Below, piece by piece: positions 1 to 7,522 of a DNA stretch of 7,777 nt (position 1 is the stretch's first letter; the number at the start of each line of letters is the position of its first letter). Position numbers and translations under genes: made by a program. Under the pieces are notes generated by a model, which did no database searches, was not told the origin of the DNA, and saw only the letters and a list, made by a program, of their open reading frames with translations. The stretch covers positions 1 to 7,777 of the forward strand of contig WLRE01000064.1 in NCBI GenBank assembly GCA_009698045.1, in the 5' to 3' direction. The stretch comes from Actinomycetota bacterium (GTDB lineage Bacteria; Actinomycetota; Actinomycetes; Nanopelagicales; Nanopelagicaceae).

Positions 1-489
1 ATCTGCGGCCATCGCATAGGTGAGTGAGAGAACGGCGCCTTTGCTTGCACTATAGACAGCGCGGTTAGGTAAACCAACGGTTGCGGCGATTGAACAAGTA
101 TTGACGATGCTGGCACTATTGGATTTACGGAGCAGAGGCAGGGCTGCAGCTGATACCCGAGAGATGCCGGCGACGTTGATGTTCATGAGGCGTGACCACT
201 CTTCATCGGTTGCTTGTTCTACGGTGCCAGCGGCACCAACGCCAGCGTTGTTTACGAGAATATCGAGCACCTTGGTACTTGATGAGATGGTTGCAAATGC
301 TGCTTGCACGCTTTCGGTGGATCCGACATCGCACTGAACGAAAGTCGCTACCGAAGACATTTCACCTTCGTTGAGGTCTAGGCCAAATACCTTCGCACCT
401 TGGGCGTGAAGTGACTTAGCAACTTCAAGACCAATGCCAGAACCTGCACCAGTAACGACCGCGGTTAAGCCAGTGAATTCAGTGCTCAT
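1..489 (-). CDS. Short-chain dehydrogenase/reductase, probable 2-keto-3-deoxy-L-fuconate dehydrogenase (3' end missing)
   Basis: Reading the minus strand from the ATG at 489 gives 163 residues that run off the left edge without a stop, so roughly the last third of a typical 250-residue SDR is absent. Visible hallmarks are the Rossmann TGAGSGIG motif (residues 13-20), D54 (CDV), NNAG (80-83), N105, and the catalytic S133, Y146 and K150 (YSASK). An aspartate at the end of the second strand (D38) suggests NAD+ rather than NADP+. The start overlaps the dehydratase stop as TAATG, with AGGA five bases upstream, indicating translational coupling. By context it should oxidise the C4 hydroxyl of 2-keto-3-deoxy-L-fuconate to the 2,4-diketo acid in the cytosol. 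The SDR family call is certain. The substrate is inferred from the neighbouring genes, since SDR sequence alone does not fix specificity. Confidence 0.88.
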   Translation of the reverse strand, partial: MSTEFTGLTAVVTGAGSGIGLEVAKSLHAQGAKVFGLDLNEGEMSSVATFVQCDVGSTESVQAAFATISSSTKVLDILVNNAGVGAAGTVEQATDEEWSRLMNINVAGISRVSAAALPLLRKSNSASIVNTCSIAATVGLPNRAVYSASKGAVLSLTYAMAAD

Positions 490-1790
490 TAGTTTCCTGC
501 TTCTTTCCAGTAGGTGCCGTCAGGATAAGAGTATGTATCGATGCTCTTCTGATACATCTCTGCACCTGCGCCGGGGAGTGTGGGAGCAAGATATCTAGCA
601 TTTACCACATTGATGGGATCTAAGAAGTGATCGTGTAGATGGGTAACAGATTCGACGACTCGCTTATCGTGCGGACCAGCAACAGCAACCGCGTCCCACA
701 TGGCAATGTGTTGAACCATCTCGCAGAGACCCACACCACCTGCGTGAGGGCAGACCGGGATACCAAACTTTGCTGCCATGAGTACGTTGGCTAGGTTCTC
801 GTTCACACCTGCAACGCGAGTGGCATCAATCTGCATGACCGATATTGCATTTAACTGCAGAAGTTGCTTGAAGATAATACGCGATCCCGCCATCTCACCG
901 GTAGCAACTGGTGTGGGGGCAATGGACTTTGCAATCTTGGCATGCCCAACAACGTCATCTGGATGGGTAGGTTCTTCGACCCAGGTCAGATTGAATTCTT
1001 TGAGTTGGTTGATCCAATTAATTGCATCATCGACATCCCAGACTTGATTGGCATCTACGGCGATCCGGAAATCAGGGCCGAGCTCTTGGCGAATTTTAGT
1101 TAAACGACGTTTGTCATCTTCAACAGATTTACCGCACTTATATTTAATAAGAGTAAATCCATCTTTGACTGCTTGGCGGGTCAGGTCCAACATCTTCTCA
1201 TCGGTGTAACCGAGCCAGCCTGGCGTGGTGGTGTAAGCGGCAACACCTTTGGCGCGCAGCAACTCTTCGTTCTTTGCTTTGCTGGCTTCAGCTTTTTTGA
1301 GAATCTCGAGCGCTTCTTTCTTAGAAAGCGCATCAGAGATGTATCGGAAATCAATCGCGCCTACAGTCTGCTCGGGAGTTAAATCAGAGAGCAGCTTCCA
1401 GAGTGGCACACCTGACTGTTTAGCAAAGAGATCCCAGAACGCGTTGAGAACCGCACCAGCACCCATGTGGAGAACGCCGGTATCTGGTCCGAGCCAACGG
1501 AGTTGTGAATCAGAGGAAAGTTCGCGAGCGATTTCACCGATATTGGCGCGAGCATCTTCGACGGAGGTACCGACATATCTTTCGGCCAGCATTCGAATGG
1601 CCTGCATCTGCAATTCATTGCCGCGACCAATAGTGAAGACAAGTGAGTCACCATGTGTTTTCTCATCAGTGATGAGTCGCAGGTAAGCGCCGGAATAATC
1701 GGGATCCTGGTTCATGGCATCGCTGCCATCTAACATCTTTGATGTAGGAAAGCGGACGTCGTAACTCTCAAAGCCAATTATTTTTGTCAT
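489..1790 (-). CDS. fucD: L-fuconate dehydratase (enolase superfamily)
   Basis: This 433-residue protein matches the length and layout of the L-fuconate dehydratase branch (the Xanthomonas FucD / human ENOSF1 group) of the mandelate-racemase-like enolase superfamily. It removes water from L-fuconate to give 2-keto-3-deoxy-L-fuconate. The N-terminal capping domain begins with IIGFESYDVRFPTS and is followed by the barrel. Visible catalytic elements are the KxK pair K216/K218, the Mg2+ ligands D246, E272 and E299, D322 (QIDATR), and H349 (CPHAGG). All sit two residues before the positions I recall for the Xanthomonas enzyme (K220, D248, E274, E301, H351), which supports orthology rather than mere superfamily membership. 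The start has TGAGG five bases upstream, 23 bases after the mutarotase stop. The stop overlaps the next gene by one base. Among the sugar genes this has one of the most specific functional calls. Confidence 0.93.
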   Translation of the reverse strand: MTKIIGFESYDVRFPTSKMLDGSDAMNQDPDYSGAYLRLITDEKTHGDSLVFTIGRGNELQMQAIRMLAERYVGTSVEDARANIGEIARELSSDSQLRWLGPDTGVLHMGAGAVLNAFWDLFAKQSGVPLWKLLSDLTPEQTVGAIDFRYISDALSKKEALEILKKAEASKAKNEELLRAKGVAAYTTTPGWLGYTDEKMLDLTRQAVKDGFTLIKYKCGKSVEDDKRRLTKIRQELGPDFRIAVDANQVWDVDDAINWINQLKEFNLTWVEEPTHPDDVVGHAKIAKSIAPTPVATGEMAGSRIIFKQLLQLNAISVMQIDATRVAGVNENLANVLMAAKFGIPVCPHAGGVGLCEMVQHIAMWDAVAVAGPHDKRVVESVTHLHDHFLDPINVVNARYLAPTLPGAGAEMYQKSIDTYSYPDGTYWKEAGN

Positions 1791-1813
1791 GGTTGCCTCA
1801 GGGTAGTAGGGGA

Positions 1814-2137
1814 TTAATCAACGTGAAAGAGCTCAGGCAGTGTCGCCCACCACTCACCATCCGCACGCTCAGCGACGGGTGACTGCATCGGTTCGCAGAT
1901 AGCCCACCAGCGTTGTGTTTCGGCATCTTGCGCCATCTTGGCCATATCGGCCGCATAATCGCTACCTACATATTCGAAGTAAGAGAAGAGCAGATCACCG
2001 TAGCGATAGATGGAGTAATTGCGAATATTGCTTGCAGCGATCTGCTTTAAAACAGTGGGCCAGACATCGGCGTGAATGCGTTCATATTCTTCTCGGTCCT
2101 CGGGCTTTAATCCGATAACACTTCCGATTCGCTGCAT
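1814..2137 (-). CDS. RhaM-family L-rhamnose/L-fucose mutarotase
   Basis: The 107-residue protein is a full-length member of the dimeric alpha/beta-barrel mutarotase family typified by E. coli RhaM (YiiL, COG3254). It interconverts alpha and beta pyranose anomers of 6-deoxy-L-sugars. Active-site residues of the family are present: Y18 and H22 (EYERIH), Y41, and the tryptophan pair W77-W78, followed by the typical CEPMQSP segment and a C-terminal EWWATLPELFHVD. It starts nine bases after the lactonase stop. The strong AAGGAG at 2143-2148 overlaps that stop (TAAGGAG), so translation is probably coupled. Here it would supply the anomer used by the first dehydrogenase. The family is named for rhamnose, and the assignment to L-fucose rests on the surrounding genes. 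It is unrelated to the FucU-type fucose mutarotase. Confidence 0.9.
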   Translation of the reverse strand: MQRIGSVIGLKPEDREEYERIHADVWPTVLKQIAASNIRNYSIYRYGDLLFSYFEYVGSDYAADMAKMAQDAETQRWWAICEPMQSPVAERADGEWWATLPELFHVD

Positions 2138-2142
2138 CTTCT

Positions 2143-2148
2143 CTCCTT
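2143..2148 (-). promoter_or_regulatory. Strong Shine-Dalgarno of the mutarotase, overlapping the lactonase stop
   Basis: On the minus strand the sequence reads TAAGGAGAGAAGATG. AAGGAG lies five bases from the ATG, and its first two bases belong to the TAA stop of the upstream lactonase. It is the best ribosome-binding site in the window and fixes the mutarotase start. Confidence 0.8.
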
Positions 2149-3007
2149 AGATTTCGAGTGAATAAAAATTGATAGCGGTGGTGCGGGCAATCTTCTCTTG
2201 GTCAGCAATAGAGAGGGTGGCGATCAACTCTTGCTGCGCGCGCCATACAGTGGAGTAGCCATTGGCTAACGCCGAGAAGGGCCAATCACTTCCGGTCATG
2301 ACGCGATTCGGTGTAAATACATCAATGATGTGCTCAAAATATGGGCGCCAATCGTCGACAGTCCACTGGGGGCTGCTCAAAGTATTGAAACCAGAGAACT
2401 TGGTAAAGATTTGTGGGTTACTCGCTAGCGCTGCCATCGATTCCTTCCATGGATGAAGAACGTGGCCAGCAATATCGGGCTTAGCAGCGTGATCCACCAC
2501 AATCTTTAGTGATGGAATCTTTCCTGCCACTTGGGCAATTGCGTGGATATGAGCGTCGTTGATGGCGACATAATCCAGAGTGAGACCTAGGTGCGCAATC
2601 TCTTTTAAAGTCTCTAAGACCTGGGGCTGCAAAATCCAGTTGTCATTGCTTGCGTATTTAGAATTGGAGTAATCGTGCGTCAGATTGCGAATTCCTTTAA
2701 TGATGGGGTCTTGGGAATATCGTTGAAGAACGTCAGACGCTTCAGCTGGCTTATCTAGTGGCACCCAAGCCACAACTCCTGAGATATATGAACTCTCTTT
2801 TGCTGCCTGGATCATGAAATCGGTATCGGCATACGTGTCGGCTGCTTGGATTAATACTGCAGATTCAATTCCTAATTCGCTGGCATCGGCAGCAATTTCA
2901 TCCAGCGAGAAGTCTCGATTAATCTCACTTAAGTCAGGGGTAATCCAACTGTATTGATTCTTGCTCGTCTGCCAGAGATGTTGATGGGCGTCGATGTACT
3001 TAACCAA
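2147..3007 (-). CDS. Amidohydrolase-family L-fucono-lactonase
   Basis: A TIM-barrel metal-dependent hydrolase of the COG3618 / Amidohydro_2 type, the family that includes L-fuconolactone hydrolases. It would open L-fucono-lactone, the product of the sugar dehydrogenase, to L-fuconate. From the TTG at 3007 it has 286 residues. The strand-1 HxH motif is at H8/H10 (DAHQHLW), with KGIR at 104-107, VVDHAAKP with H173, and the late-barrel SDWPF with D241. I chose TTG at 3007 because family members normally begin a few residues before the DAHQH motif. It overlaps the reductase gene by eight bases (CACTTGGTTAAG). An earlier TTG at 3043 would add 12 atypical residues and a 44-base overlap. Neither start has a convincing Shine-Dalgarno, so ribosomes may re-initiate after the reductase. 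The family is clear; the substrate is inferred from context. Confidence 0.88.
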   Translation of the reverse strand: MVKYIDAHQHLWQTSKNQYSWITPDLSEINRDFSLDEIAADASELGIESAVLIQAADTYADTDFMIQAAKESSYISGVVAWVPLDKPAEASDVLQRYSQDPIIKGIRNLTHDYSNSKYASNDNWILQPQVLETLKEIAHLGLTLDYVAINDAHIHAIAQVAGKIPSLKIVVDHAAKPDIAGHVLHPWKESMAALASNPQIFTKFSGFNTLSSPQWTVDDWRPYFEHIIDVFTPNRVMTGSDWPFSALANGYSTVWRAQQELIATLSIADQEKIARTTAINFYSLEI

Positions 3008-3938
3008 GTGCGGCCCATAATTCTTCAGGCACCTGGCTATCAAAGGCTTCGCAATTTTGGATTACTTCTGCGGCAGTACGACAACCGACTAACACCGCTT
3101 TTACGGCAGGGTGGCGTAGCGGAAACTGCAGTGCTGCAGCGGTGGGCGAAGTATTGAATTCTGCGCAGAGTGCGCGCAAACGTTGGGTTCGCTCAATGAT
3201 TTCAGTAGGAGCTGGATCGTAATCAAAGGTAGAACCCGCAACTGGATTAGCAAAGACGCCAGAGTTAAATACCCCAGCAGCGATAATATCGACGCCTTTA
3301 GCAAGAGCAGTTGGCAAGAGTTCTTCTGCAGCAGCACGATCCAGCAGTGAGTATCGACCAGCGATCAACACCAGATCGATATCGGTCTCACGTATAAAGC
3401 GAGTGGGCGTTGCCGTGGAGTTCATACCGATTCCGATGCCCTTGATCAATCCTTGGTTGCGCATCTTTTCGAGTGCGGGATATGCCTCGGCGATTGCCTG
3501 ATCTGCTTCAGCTGGTAGATCGGGATCGTGGATAAAGAGAAAGTCAACCGAATCTAATTGCAGACGTTCCAAACTTTCCTTTAGCGAACGTTCAACTCCG
3601 GCAGCAGAGTAATCCTTTATCCGTTCGACTTTATTATCAGCATCTAAAAAGTATGGATCTACATCGCTGGCACACGGTGCAAGTAGTCGGCCAACTTTGG
3701 TGGAGAGATGAAATGTTCGACCAGTAAGCAGCGGAGCGACCCTGCGTTCTGCAACGCCCTTACCGTAATGCGGCGCAGTATCTATATAAGTGATTCCACT
3801 TTCAAAAGCGGCACGCATAGTTGCTGCAACATCAGCATCGGTAACAGAGGTGTAGAGCCCACCAAAAGCTGCGGTACCTAAACCCAATTGTGAAATTGCT
3901 ACTCCGGAACGAAGTTGAACCATGGAGTTGTGGGCCAT
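3000..3938 (-). CDS. Aldo/keto reductase, L-fucose (D-threo-aldose) 1-dehydrogenase
   Basis: The 312-residue AKR resembles the D-threo-aldose / L-fucose 1-dehydrogenase group. It oxidises the C1 hydroxyl of L-fucopyranose to the lactone with NAD(P)+, the first redox step of the pathway. The N-terminus has SQLGLGTAAFGGLY, as in that group. The AKR catalytic tetrad is visible as D53 (YIDTAPHYG), Y58, K81 (LSTKVG) and H137 (FLFIHDPD). Further group features are GIGIGMN, GRYSLLD (195-201) and AAGVFNSGVFA. It starts 13 bases after the ppdK stop without an obvious Shine-Dalgarno. A second in-frame ATG at 3923 (MVQLRSG) would remove five residues and is equally compatible with the family. Its stop overlaps the lactonase start. 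Pyridoxal dehydrogenases share this fold, but the neighbours make a sugar substrate far more likely. Confidence 0.9.
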   Translation of the reverse strand: MAHNSMVQLRSGVAISQLGLGTAAFGGLYTSVTDADVAATMRAAFESGITYIDTAPHYGKGVAERRVAPLLTGRTFHLSTKVGRLLAPCASDVDPYFLDADNKVERIKDYSAAGVERSLKESLERLQLDSVDFLFIHDPDLPAEADQAIAEAYPALEKMRNQGLIKGIGIGMNSTATPTRFIRETDIDLVLIAGRYSLLDRAAAEELLPTALAKGVDIIAAGVFNSGVFANPVAGSTFDYDPAPTEIIERTQRLRALCAEFNTSPTAAALQFPLRHPAVKAVLVGCRTAAEVIQNCEAFDSQVPEELWAALG

Positions 3939-3951
3939 GGCTAGAACTTAC

Positions 3952-6648
3952 TCAAGCGGTGCTAGAAACGGAATCCGCCATGACTACTGCGCGGGCAGCT
4001 TCTAGGCGTGCAACAGGTACTCGGAAGGGTGAGCATGAGACGTAATCAAGGCCAGCCTCGTGGAAGAAGTGAATACTGCGGGGATCGCCACCATGTTCAC
4101 CACAGACGCCTAACTTCATATTAGGAACGACGCTGCGAGTTTCTTTGCAGGCAATCTTTACTAATAGTCCTACGCCATCTTGATCGAGTGATTCAAAGGG
4201 GCTAAACGGAAGAAGTTCGAGGTCGAGATATCTCGGCAAGAATGAGGACTCCACATCGTCGCGACTAAATGCCCACGTGAGTTGAGTGAGGTCGTTGGTG
4301 CCGAAGCTAAAGAAGTCCGAGTAATCCGCCAACTTCGCGGCCGTAATAGCAGCCCGAGGAGTTTCAATCATTGATCCGATGCTGATATGAATATCAGACT
4401 TTGCTTCTGCCATCACGCGATGAATCTCTTCTTCTAATGAATTACGGAAGTACAGCAGCTCGCGTTGGGATGCAACCAGCGGGATCATTACTTCAGGGAT
4501 GACATCAAAGCCTTGGCGCTTCACTTCGATGGCTGCGCGAGCAAGTGCACGCACCTGCATCGTAAAGAGCTCCGGAATCAATACGCCTAAACGCACACCG
4601 CGCAGACCCATCATGGGATTGGATTCGTGCAGACGATTAACTGCGCGAGCAAGCTTGAGATCGTAATCCGAGACCTTTTCGCCACGTGCTTCTTGCAGCG
4701 CAATCTTTGTTCCGAGTTCGCCTTTATCGGTCAAGAATTCGTGTAGTGGTGGGTCGAGCAATCGCACCGTCACTGGTAGACCGGTCATCACTTTAAAAAT
4801 TCCGACAAAGTCTTCGTATTGAAGAACTTCCATCTCGGCAATCCACTTGTGTCGCTCGTCATCGGTCTCAGCAAGAATTAGCGCTTCAACCAGATGGCGA
4901 CGCTCGCCCAAGAACATATGTTCAGTGCGAGTAAGTCCGATTCCTTGCGCGCCCATTCGGCGTGCGACATCGGAATCTTCGGGAGTATCGGCATTCGCAC
5001 GAACATGCATACGCCGGGTCTTATCGGCGTAGGTCAGAATGCGATCAATACTCTTAATTAGCGTAGAAGCAGCAGGGCTTGCTGCATCAAGATGTCCTTG
5101 TACATATTCAGTCACCGCAGATGGAACAACCGGAACTTCACCGAGATAGACCGCACCGTTAGAGCCATCGATAGAGATCCAATCGCCTTGTTTGACGATA
5201 ATGTCCCCGCACTTAAATATTTGTTCATCGTTAATTACTTCAATCGAATCAGTTCCGCAGACTGCGGCCCGGCCCATTCCGCGTGCAACTACTGCGGCGT
5301 GTGAAGTCTTACCTCCGCGGCTAGTCAGAATTCCTTGCGCGGCAACCATGCCACCTAGGTCATCAGGATTTGTCTCGCGGCGAACCAGAATTACTTTCTT
5401 ACCGGTTAGCGCCCAGTCCATAGCGACGCGGGGATCAAAGACGACTTGGCCTACAGCAGCTCCAGGTGAAGCGGCGATGCCACGAGTTAATTCCTTAATT
5501 CCAGAACTCTTATCGAATTGCGGGAACATCAAGTTGCCGAGTTGATCTCCAGTTACTCGCTTGAGGGCTTCGTTCATATCGATAGCGCCTTCATCGACTA
5601 ATTGCGTCGCAATTTGAAAGGCAGCTTCAGCAGTGCGTTTGCCGACGCGGGTTTGCAAGATCCAGAGGCTGCCAGATTCGACGGTGAATTCGATGTCGCA
5701 CATATCTTTGTAGTGCGCCTCTAATTTATCCATGATGGATTGCAATTGATTAAAAGCGGGCTCATTTAAAGTCTTGAGATGTGTAAGCGGAAATGCATTG
5801 CGGCTGCCGTTTACGACATCTTCGCCTTGTGCGCGGGGCAGGTAATCTCCATAAGCGCCAGGGTGTCCGGTGGATGGGTCACGAGTAAAGCAGACACCAG
5901 TTCCCGATGTCTCACCAATATTTCCAAAGACCATCATTTGAACGTTGACTGCGGTACCTAAATCTGCCGGGATACGTTCGCGGCGACGATATAACTGCGC
6001 CCGTTCTGAATTCCAGGAATGAAATACTGCTTCTACTGCCTGCAAGAGTTGATCGCGTGCTGTCCACGGAAAAGCTTGGCCGGTGTGTTTTTCGATGACT
6101 CCAACGAATAAATCTCCGACTTCCCGCAACGCTGGACCTTGCAAGTCTGCAACTGCGGTGACGTTATCGCGTTTAAGGATTGGATCAGAGACTTTATGGA
6201 AATCATGCATCGGAATATCGCAGACGGTTTTGCCGAACATTTCGATGAAGCGGCGGTAAGAATCCCACGCAAAACGGGCATCGCCGGTCATTGCTTCCAT
6301 GCGCGCGGCAACATCAGCGGACATTCCGACATTGAGAACAGTCTCCATCATGCCGGGCATGGAGAACTTTGCACCGGATCGAACTGAAACGAGAAGTGGA
6401 TTAGTGGTATCGCCGAATTTCTTGCCAACTTTATTCTCTAAGGCAAGAACAGCTGCATCAATCTGCGCATGAATATTGGGAGAGACAACACCTGTACGCA
6501 AGAACTCTTGGCACGCTTCAGTGGTGATAGTAAAACCATCGGGAACAGGAATACCCAGGCCGACCATCTCAGCTAGATTCGCACCTTTGCCACCGAGCAG
6601 ATCGCTCATTGTGCGGTTACCAAAACTAAATGGGTGGACGTATTGCAT
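3952..6648 (-). CDS. ppdK: Pyruvate, phosphate dikinase
   Basis: This 898-residue enzyme has the full three-part PPDK structure. It interconverts pyruvate, ATP and Pi with phosphoenolpyruvate, AMP and PPi. The N-terminal nucleotide-binding domain starts at MQYVHPFSFG and contains LGGKGANLAEM and SVRSGAKFSMPGMMETVLNVG. The swivelling phosphohistidine domain has GGKTSHAAVVARGMG, with phospho-acceptor H450 and T448 at the position targeted by PDRP-type regulatory kinases. The C-terminal PEP/pyruvate barrel has GLTRTEHMF (R574), SIGSMIETPRA, FGTNDLTQ and CGEHGGDP with catalytic C849. I placed the start at the ATG at 6648, seven bases after the hydrolase stop, with AGGG five bases upstream. The frame stays open 84 codons further, but those residues lie over the hydrolase gene and look unlike any PPDK. 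In this operon it probably converts the pyruvate released from the sugar into PEP. Confidence 0.97.
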   Translation of the reverse strand: MQYVHPFSFGNRTMSDLLGGKGANLAEMVGLGIPVPDGFTITTEACQEFLRTGVVSPNIHAQIDAAVLALENKVGKKFGDTTNPLLVSVRSGAKFSMPGMMETVLNVGMSADVAARMEAMTGDARFAWDSYRRFIEMFGKTVCDIPMHDFHKVSDPILKRDNVTAVADLQGPALREVGDLFVGVIEKHTGQAFPWTARDQLLQAVEAVFHSWNSERAQLYRRRERIPADLGTAVNVQMMVFGNIGETSGTGVCFTRDPSTGHPGAYGDYLPRAQGEDVVNGSRNAFPLTHLKTLNEPAFNQLQSIMDKLEAHYKDMCDIEFTVESGSLWILQTRVGKRTAEAAFQIATQLVDEGAIDMNEALKRVTGDQLGNLMFPQFDKSSGIKELTRGIAASPGAAVGQVVFDPRVAMDWALTGKKVILVRRETNPDDLGGMVAAQGILTSRGGKTSHAAVVARGMGRAAVCGTDSIEVINDEQIFKCGDIIVKQGDWISIDGSNGAVYLGEVPVVPSAVTEYVQGHLDAASPAASTLIKSIDRILTYADKTRRMHVRANADTPEDSDVARRMGAQGIGLTRTEHMFLGERRHLVEALILAETDDERHKWIAEMEVLQYEDFVGIFKVMTGLPVTVRLLDPPLHEFLTDKGELGTKIALQEARGEKVSDYDLKLARAVNRLHESNPMMGLRGVRLGVLIPELFTMQVRALARAAIEVKRQGFDVIPEVMIPLVASQRELLYFRNSLEEEIHRVMAEAKSDIHISIGSMIETPRAAITAAKLADYSDFFSFGTNDLTQLTWAFSRDDVESSFLPRYLDLELLPFSPFESLDQDGVGLLVKIACKETRSVVPNMKLGVCGEHGGDPRSIHFFHEAGLDYVSCSPFRVPVARLEAARAVVMADSVSSTA

Positions 6649-6653
6649 GAATA

Positions 6654-6657
6654 CCCT
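6654..6657 (-). promoter_or_regulatory. Ribosome-binding site of ppdK, overlapping the hydrolase stop
   Basis: The minus strand reads GGCTAGGGTATTCATG. AGGG lies five bases from the ATG and shares bases with the TAG stop of the upstream hydrolase. This supports the 6648 start over the longer open frame and suggests coupled translation. Confidence 0.6.
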
Positions 6658-7510
6658 AGCCCTGCGCCTTGTAGGCAATAACGTGCGAGGTGAATTCACC
6701 AATTCCTTCGATGCCAGTGCGGACAACTTGTCCGGCCTTGAGATAAGCCTTGGGGTTGAGGCCCATGCCGACGCCAAAGGGAGTGCCGGTGTTAATGACA
6801 TCGCCCGGGTTGAGTTGCGCGAATTGCGAGACGTACCAGACCAGATGGTTAACGCCGAAGAGTAGATCTGAGGTATTCGAGTCCTGGCGCATCTCGCCAT
6901 CTACGCTGCACCAGAGACGGGCGTTGTGGGGATTGAATTCATCGGCAGTAACAATGGATGGTCCGATGGGATTAAAGGTAGGAAAGGACTTGCCCTTAAA
7001 CCATTGGCCAGAGCGCTCTAGTTGCCAGTGGCGCTCGGATACATCTTGCGAGATGGTGTAACCAAGAATGTAATCGGGGGATTGATCGGGTGAATCTAAA
7101 TAGAGCGCAGTCTTACCGATAACAATTGCGAGTTCGACTTCGTAATCGGTGGCCTCTGAATTCGGCGGAATAACAATCGCATCTTCACAGGCAACAACCG
7201 AGTCGGGGGATTTCATAAAGACAATCGGCTCTTTTGGAGTATCAGCGTTGGTCTCTTTAATATGGCCGAGATAGTTAAGGCCAATGCATAAGACTTTGCT
7301 TGGTGAATTAATTGGTGGAGCAAAGCGAACTCCGGCAGTAGGTGTGCGGGGTAGCGATGATAAGTCGGCGCTCGCAACTGTTCTGTATGCACCTTTATCG
7401 AGAGAGGTGCGAGACCAGTCGCCAATAAGAGAATCAACATAGATTGCTTGATCACCTTGAATAACAACAGGACGTTCGGAACCGGGTTGACCAATTCGAG
7501 CTATGCGCAT
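6656..7510 (-). CDS. Fumarylacetoacetate-hydrolase-family 2,4-diketo-3-deoxy-L-fuconate hydrolase
   Basis: The 284-residue protein belongs to the FAH superfamily (COG0179, the length class of diketo-deoxy-sugar-acid hydrolases such as LRA6). It would hydrolyse the C-C bond of 2,4-diketo-3-deoxy-L-fuconate to give pyruvate and L-lactate. A small N-terminal region (about 1-70) precedes the catalytic domain, which has IGLNYLGHIKE (N79, H83), PIVFMKSPDS, the divalent-metal ligands E124 and E126 (DYEVELAIVIG) and D156 (SQDVSERHWQ), K174 (FKGKSF), and NTGTPFGVGMG (240-250). It is the first catabolic gene, 29 bases after lexA. GAGGG lies only one base from the ATG, too close for a normal Shine-Dalgarno, whereas a TATATT box is placed for leaderless transcription. 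Many FAH proteins act on aromatic-degradation intermediates, but the rest of the operon makes the sugar-acid role the best reading. Confidence 0.9.
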   Translation of the reverse strand: MRIARIGQPGSERPVVIQGDQAIYVDSLIGDWSRTSLDKGAYRTVASADLSSLPRTPTAGVRFAPPINSPSKVLCIGLNYLGHIKETNADTPKEPIVFMKSPDSVVACEDAIVIPPNSEATDYEVELAIVIGKTALYLDSPDQSPDYILGYTISQDVSERHWQLERSGQWFKGKSFPTFNPIGPSIVTADEFNPHNARLWCSVDGEMRQDSNTSDLLFGVNHLVWYVSQFAQLNPGDVINTGTPFGVGMGLNPKAYLKAGQVVRTGIEGIGEFTSHVIAYKAQG

Positions 7511-7516
7511 GCCCTC

Positions 7517-7522
7517 AATATA
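7517..7522 (-). promoter_or_regulatory. Candidate -10 box for a leaderless transcript of the catabolic operon
   Basis: In the 29-base gap after lexA the minus strand reads TTATATATT followed by GAGGGC and then ATG. TATATT fits the actinobacterial TANNNT -10 pattern. Its six-base distance to the ATG would put transcription initiation at or next to the start codon. No good -35 element is seen 16-18 bases upstream, where the sequence falls at the lexA stop. This is inferred from pattern and spacing only. Confidence 0.45.

Noticed and set aside
1249..1686. Plus-strand open frame of 145 codons opposite the dehydratase.
   Set aside because: It lies fully antisense to a gene with all family catalytic residues, its product resembles nothing I recognise, and it is a codon-bias shadow like the other plus-strand frames (for example 5192..5545 and 6476..6865).
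3587..3594. Palindrome GAACGTTC resembling an SOS box.
   Set aside because: The half-sites are directly abutted, without the four-base spacer of the actinobacterial GAAC-N4-GTTC box, and the site sits deep inside the reductase coding sequence. It is probably chance codon content.
3918..3923. Second in-frame ATG of the aldo/keto reductase as the definite start.
   Set aside because: It fits the family as well as the upstream ATG at 3938, but neither has a Shine-Dalgarno, so I kept the first ATG and noted the alternative in the gene entry.
6649..6900. An in-frame 84-codon N-terminal extension of ppdK overlapping the hydrolase gene.
   Set aside because: The extra residues are low-complexity Arg/Ser/Leu-rich, unlike PPDK, and lie entirely over conserved hydrolase coding sequence. 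The 6648 ATG has a ribosome-binding site and the normal PPDK N-terminus.
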